A stretch of DNA of 64,000 nucleotides from Sinorhizobium kostiense (GTDB taxonomy: Bacteria; Pseudomonadota; Alphaproteobacteria; Rhizobiales; Rhizobiaceae). Where the stretch lies: contig NZ_JAGILA010000006.1 in the NCBI RefSeq assembly GCF_017874595.1, positions 1 to 64,000 of the forward strand, read 5' to 3'. Every line of letters starts with the position of its first letter. Positions within the stretch are counted from its first letter, which is position 1. Below are positions 60,965-64,000 of this stretch, one piece after another. The notes below the pieces were generated by a model, which saw only the letters and a list, made by a program, of their open reading frames with translations, was not told the DNA's origin and did no database searches. The position numbers and the translations under genes are program-made.

Positions 60965-63169
60965 TCACAGAAAACTCTGCGGATCGACGTCCATCTGGAC
61001 GCTCACCGAGCCGCGCTCCTTCGGGCCCGCCGCGATCATCGCCTTCAGGAAGGATTGCATGTCGCTATTGCGCCGCCCGTGGACGAGCAGGCGGAAACGA
61101 TGCCGGCCGCGGATCAGCGCCAGCGGCGCCTCGGCCGGGCCGAGGATCGAAATGCCGTCGACGCGCGGCGCGGCATTGCGCAGGCCGCGCGCATGCCCTT
61201 CCGCATCCTGGCGCGAGTCCGCGGATACGATGATCGAGGCGAGCCGCCCGAAGGGTGGCAGGGCCGCGCGTTCCCGCTCGTTTATCTCGCGCTCGTAAAA
61301 AGCCTCGGCGTCACCGGAGACGATGGCCTGCATCACCGGGTGTTGCGGCTGGTACGTCTGCAGCAATCCAAGGCTCTTCAGACCCGTCCGGCCGGCGCGC
61401 CCGGTTACCTGCGATAGGAGCTGGTACGTCCGCTCGGCGGCGCGCGGATCGCCGTTGGCAAGGCCGAGATCGGCATCGACGATGCCGACGAGCGTCATCA
61501 TCGGAAAATTATGACCCTTGGCGACGAGCTGCGTGCCGATGACGATATCCGCCTCGCCCTTGGCGATCGCTTCGAGCTCCAGTCTCAGCCGCTTGACCCC
61601 CATCAGGTCGGAGGAAAGCACGATGGTGCGGGCCTCGGGAAAATGCCGCTCGACTTCCTCGGCAATGCGCTCGACGCCCGGCCCACAGGCGACCAGGTGG
61701 TCGAGCGTGCCGCACTCAGGGCAGGCCTCCGGCATCCGCTCCGAATAGCCGCAATGATGGCACTGGATCTGACCCCGGAACCGGTGCTCGACCAGCCAGC
61801 TCGAGCAGTCAGGACACTGGAAGCGATGACCGCAGACACGGCAGAGCGTCAAGGGCGCATATCCCCGGCGGTTCAAGAAGAGAAGCGCCTGCTCGCCGCG
61901 GCCGATCGCCCTGCCGATCTCGGTAAGAAGCACCGGAGAGAGAAAGCCGCCGCGCCCTGGCGGGTGCCGGCGCATGTCGATTACGCCGAGATGCGGCAGC
62001 GCCGCATCGCCGAAACGCGTCGGCAGGTGGATCGGCCGGTAACGCCCGATCTCACTGTTGACCCGGCTTTCGACCGAAGGCGTGGCGGAGACCAGCACGA
62101 CCGGGAAACCGCTGATGCGGCCGCGCACGACCGCCATGTCACGCGCATTGTAGAAGACACGATCCTCCTGCTTGTAGGCGGGATCGTGCTCTTCGTCGAC
62201 GATGATGAGGCCCAGATCCTCGAAAGGCAGGAACAGGGCCGAACGCGCGCCGGCGACGACGCGCACCTGGCCGGTCGTCACCTGTCGCCAGACCTTTTCC
62301 CTGGTGCGCGGCGCGAGGTCGGAATGCCACTCCGCCGGCTTCGCTCCGAAGCGATCCTGGAAGCGTTCCATGAAGCTTGCGGTCAGCGCTATTTCCGGAA
62401 GCAGGATGAGCACCTGCTTGCCGGCCCGAAGCGTCGCCGCGATTGCCTCGAAATAGACCTCGGTCTTGCCGGAACCGGTAACGCCATCGATCAGCGAGAC
62501 GGAGAAATTGCGCGCCTCGACCGCCGTGAGCAGATCCGCGGCCGCCTGCCGCTGCGGCCCCTCGAGGCGCGGTACGGCAAAATCCGGATCGGGGGCGGTG
62601 ACGACCGGCGGCGGCGGCACGAAAACCGTTTCGAACACGCCCTGCGCCTGAAGGCCGTCGATGACGCTCGACGAGACACCGGCCGCATGGGCAAGTCCTG
62701 AGCGGGTCCAGGAATATCCGTCGCTCGCCGCAGCGATCACCCGCTCGCGCGTCGCCGTCATCCGTTCCGGCCGTCTTTCGGTAAGACGCAACGCTTCCAC
62801 CATCGGCTCCGGATCGAAGGCGGTCGGCGCCCTGAGCGCCATGCGCGCGACAAGCCCCGGTGGCGTTATCGTATAGTTGGCCACCCAGTCCAGGAAGGTG
62901 CGCATGTCACGGTTGAGCGGCGGACAATCGAAAACCTTCTCGATCGCCTTCAGCTTCTTGGGGTCGACCGTGCCGTCGTCGGGGCCATCCCAGACGACGC
63001 CGACGACGAGGCGAGGGCCGAGCGGCACCTGTACGATCGATCCCGGTTCGACCGCCATCCGATCCGGCACGACGTAGGAATACCCCCTCGGCGCCGGCAT
63101 CGGCAGCAGGACGGGCACCACACGGCGATCGAGTACGTCCCCGAATAAATCGGTTGAATCGAGAGTCAT
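60965..63169 (-). CDS. priA: Primosomal protein N' (replication restart helicase PriA)
   Basis: A 734-residue DEXH helicase that reloads the replisome at stalled forks. The N-terminal DNA-binding domain includes RGYSYVVPDRMAVEPGSIVQVPLG. Walker A is GVTGSGKTEVY (near 230), Walker B DEEHD. The zinc-binding cysteines are in CRVCGHRFQCPDCSSW and CHHCGYSERMPEACPECG. The last helicase motif QVTGRAGR is intact. The start at 63169 (MTLDSTDLFGD) fits the family N-terminus; a frame open to 63250 adds non-conserved residues. It is divergent from the transaldolase gene. Confidence 0.95.
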   Translation of the reverse strand: MTLDSTDLFGDVLDRRVVPVLLPMPAPRGYSYVVPDRMAVEPGSIVQVPLGPRLVVGVVWDGPDDGTVDPKKLKAIEKVFDCPPLNRDMRTFLDWVANYTITPPGLVARMALRAPTAFDPEPMVEALRLTERRPERMTATRERVIAAASDGYSWTRSGLAHAAGVSSSVIDGLQAQGVFETVFVPPPPVVTAPDPDFAVPRLEGPQRQAAADLLTAVEARNFSVSLIDGVTGSGKTEVYFEAIAATLRAGKQVLILLPEIALTASFMERFQDRFGAKPAEWHSDLAPRTREKVWRQVTTGQVRVVAGARSALFLPFEDLGLIIVDEEHDPAYKQEDRVFYNARDMAVVRGRISGFPVVLVSATPSVESRVNSEIGRYRPIHLPTRFGDAALPHLGVIDMRRHPPGRGGFLSPVLLTEIGRAIGRGEQALLFLNRRGYAPLTLCRVCGHRFQCPDCSSWLVEHRFRGQIQCHHCGYSERMPEACPECGTLDHLVACGPGVERIAEEVERHFPEARTIVLSSDLMGVKRLRLELEAIAKGEADIVIGTQLVAKGHNFPMMTLVGIVDADLGLANGDPRAAERTYQLLSQVTGRAGRTGLKSLGLLQTYQPQHPVMQAIVSGDAEAFYEREINERERAALPPFGRLASIIVSADSRQDAEGHARGLRNAAPRVDGISILGPAEAPLALIRGRHRFRLLVHGRRNSDMQSFLKAMIAAGPKERGSVSVQMDVDPQSFL

Positions 63170-63336
63170 TTTGCCGTGACCTTGCCACCGCTTTCGGCTA
63201 AAGAAAACTGCGCAGCGAACCGCTGCCTTGTGGATAGCAGGGTTTGTCACGGTTCCGCCCGAGTTTCAACGCGCGCGATTTTCGCCACCCGACAGTGGAG
63301 AAGCGCCCGAACGGCTGAGTGCCAAGGAAGGCTCCC

Positions 63337-63990
63337 ATGAAATTTTTCGTCGATACCGCCGATGTGAAGGAAATCCGGGAACTGAACGATCTCGGCCTGC
63401 TCGACGGCGTCACCACCAATCCCTCGCTGATCCTGAAGTCGGGTCGCGACATTGTCGAGGTCACCAAGGAAATCTGCTCGATCGTCGACGGTCCGGTCTC
63501 GGCGGAAGTCACCGCGACCGAATATGGCGAGATGATGAGGGAAGCGGCGGCGCTCGCGAAGATCGCCGACAATATCTGCATCAAGCTGCCGCTGACGCTT
63601 GACGGCTTGAAGGCCTGCAAGGCGCTGACCTCGGACGGGCACCAGACCAATGTCACGCTCTGCTTCTCGGCCAACCAGGCGCTGCTCGCCGCCAAGGCGG
63701 GCGCGACCTTCGTTTCGCCCTTCATCGGCCGCCTCGACGACATCGCCTTCGACGGCATGGACCTGATCCGCGAGATCCGCCACATCTTCGACAATTACGG
63801 TTTTGAGACCGAAATTCTCGCTGCCTCGATACGCACGGTCAACCACGTCAAGGAAGCCGCCCTCATCGGCGCCGACGTCGTCACCGCACCGCCGGCAACG
63901 CTGAAGGCGCTCGTCAAGCACCCGCTGACCGACAAAGGTCTCGAAATGTTCCTCGCCGACTGGGCGAAGACCGGTCAGAAGATCGGCTGA
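63337..63990 (+). CDS. tal: Transaldolase (FSA/TalC subfamily, transaldolase-type active site)
   Basis: A 217-residue single-domain aldolase barrel, the short form shared by fructose-6-phosphate aldolases and type 3 transaldolases. The Schiff-base lysine is Lys83 (NICIKLPLT). Where E. coli FSA has Gln59 and Tyr131 this protein has Glu57 ([13 protein letters not shown]) and Phe129 ([12 protein letters not shown]), the residues of true transaldolases. So transfer of a dihydroxyacetone unit in the pentose phosphate pathway is expected. GGAAGG precedes the ATG. Confidence 0.93.
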   Translation: MKFFVDTADVKEIRELNDLGLLDGVTTNPSLILKSGRDIVEVTKEICSIVDGPVSAEVTATEYGEMMREAAALAKIADNICIKLPLTLDGLKACKALTSDGHQTNVTLCFSANQALLAAKAGATFVSPFIGRLDDIAFDGMDLIREIRHIFDNYGFETEILAASIRTVNHVKEAALIGADVVTAPPATLKALVKHPLTDKGLEMFLADWAKTGQKIG

Positions 63991-64000
63991 TCGGCGGAGA

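Overview
The window looks like core chromosome of a Sinorhizobium/Ensifer-type alphaproteobacterium (Rhizobiaceae). The evidence is high GC and dense genes of rhizobial type. It includes the glpRD-glpSTPQUV glycerol locus as known from rhizobia, a Mur-sitABCD manganese locus, an AtpD with an Ala/Lys/Pro-rich N-terminus, hemA for 5-aminolevulinate by the C4 route, and several copies of an intergenic element matching the description of RIME1. I see no phage, insertion sequence, CRISPR array or rRNA. The species cannot be fixed from sequence reading alone.

Layout, left to right. (1) 0.4-7.0 kb, minus strand: metH, then a probable mannose/fructose operon (Mak-like ROK kinase, UPF0303/GlcG-like protein, AGE-family isomerase). 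(2) 7.1-9.7 kb: tRNA-Arg(CCT), a DUF6494-like small protein, a META-MliC protein, dxr. (3) 9.7-14.8 kb, minus strand: hemA with a FixK/FNR-type box upstream, then a form II CO-dehydrogenase-like S-L-M operon. (4) 15.3-25 kb: a glycine-zipper lipoprotein, a metal-free NAD formate dehydrogenase, and tamA-tamB, where TamB carries a large internal tandem duplication. (5) 25.1-28 kb: a VOC protein, an Lrp regulator divergent from arginase, and cheW. (6) 28.3-35.6 kb, minus strand: LysR regulator and fdsGBA-fdhD-fdsD, a molybdenum/tungsten NAD formate dehydrogenase. (7) 35.8-45.3 kb: an SDR enzyme divergent from glpR, glpD and the glycerol ABC transporter. (8) 45.6-47.8 kb: an NCS2 purine permease and a CMP/dCMP-type deaminase. 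(9) 47.9-52 kb: mur divergent from sitABCD. (10) 52.2-54.7 kb: a membrane-anchored unknown, and an Lrp regulator divergent from a saccharopine-dehydrogenase-like enzyme. (11) 55-60.1 kb, minus strand: atpHAGDC. (12) 60.4-64 kb: a four-helix membrane protein, priA, and a transaldolase.

Themes: C1 and electron-donor metabolism (two unrelated formate dehydrogenases plus a CODH-like enzyme feeding NADH and quinone pools), glycerol and sugar uptake, metal homeostasis, outer-membrane assembly and energy conservation. The less expected signals are the complementary defects in the two glycerol ABC ATPases, the TamB duplication, an inverted-repeat element inside the fds operon, and several well-formed operator-like sites (metH, glpR, glpD, fdsG, hemA, mur/sit).
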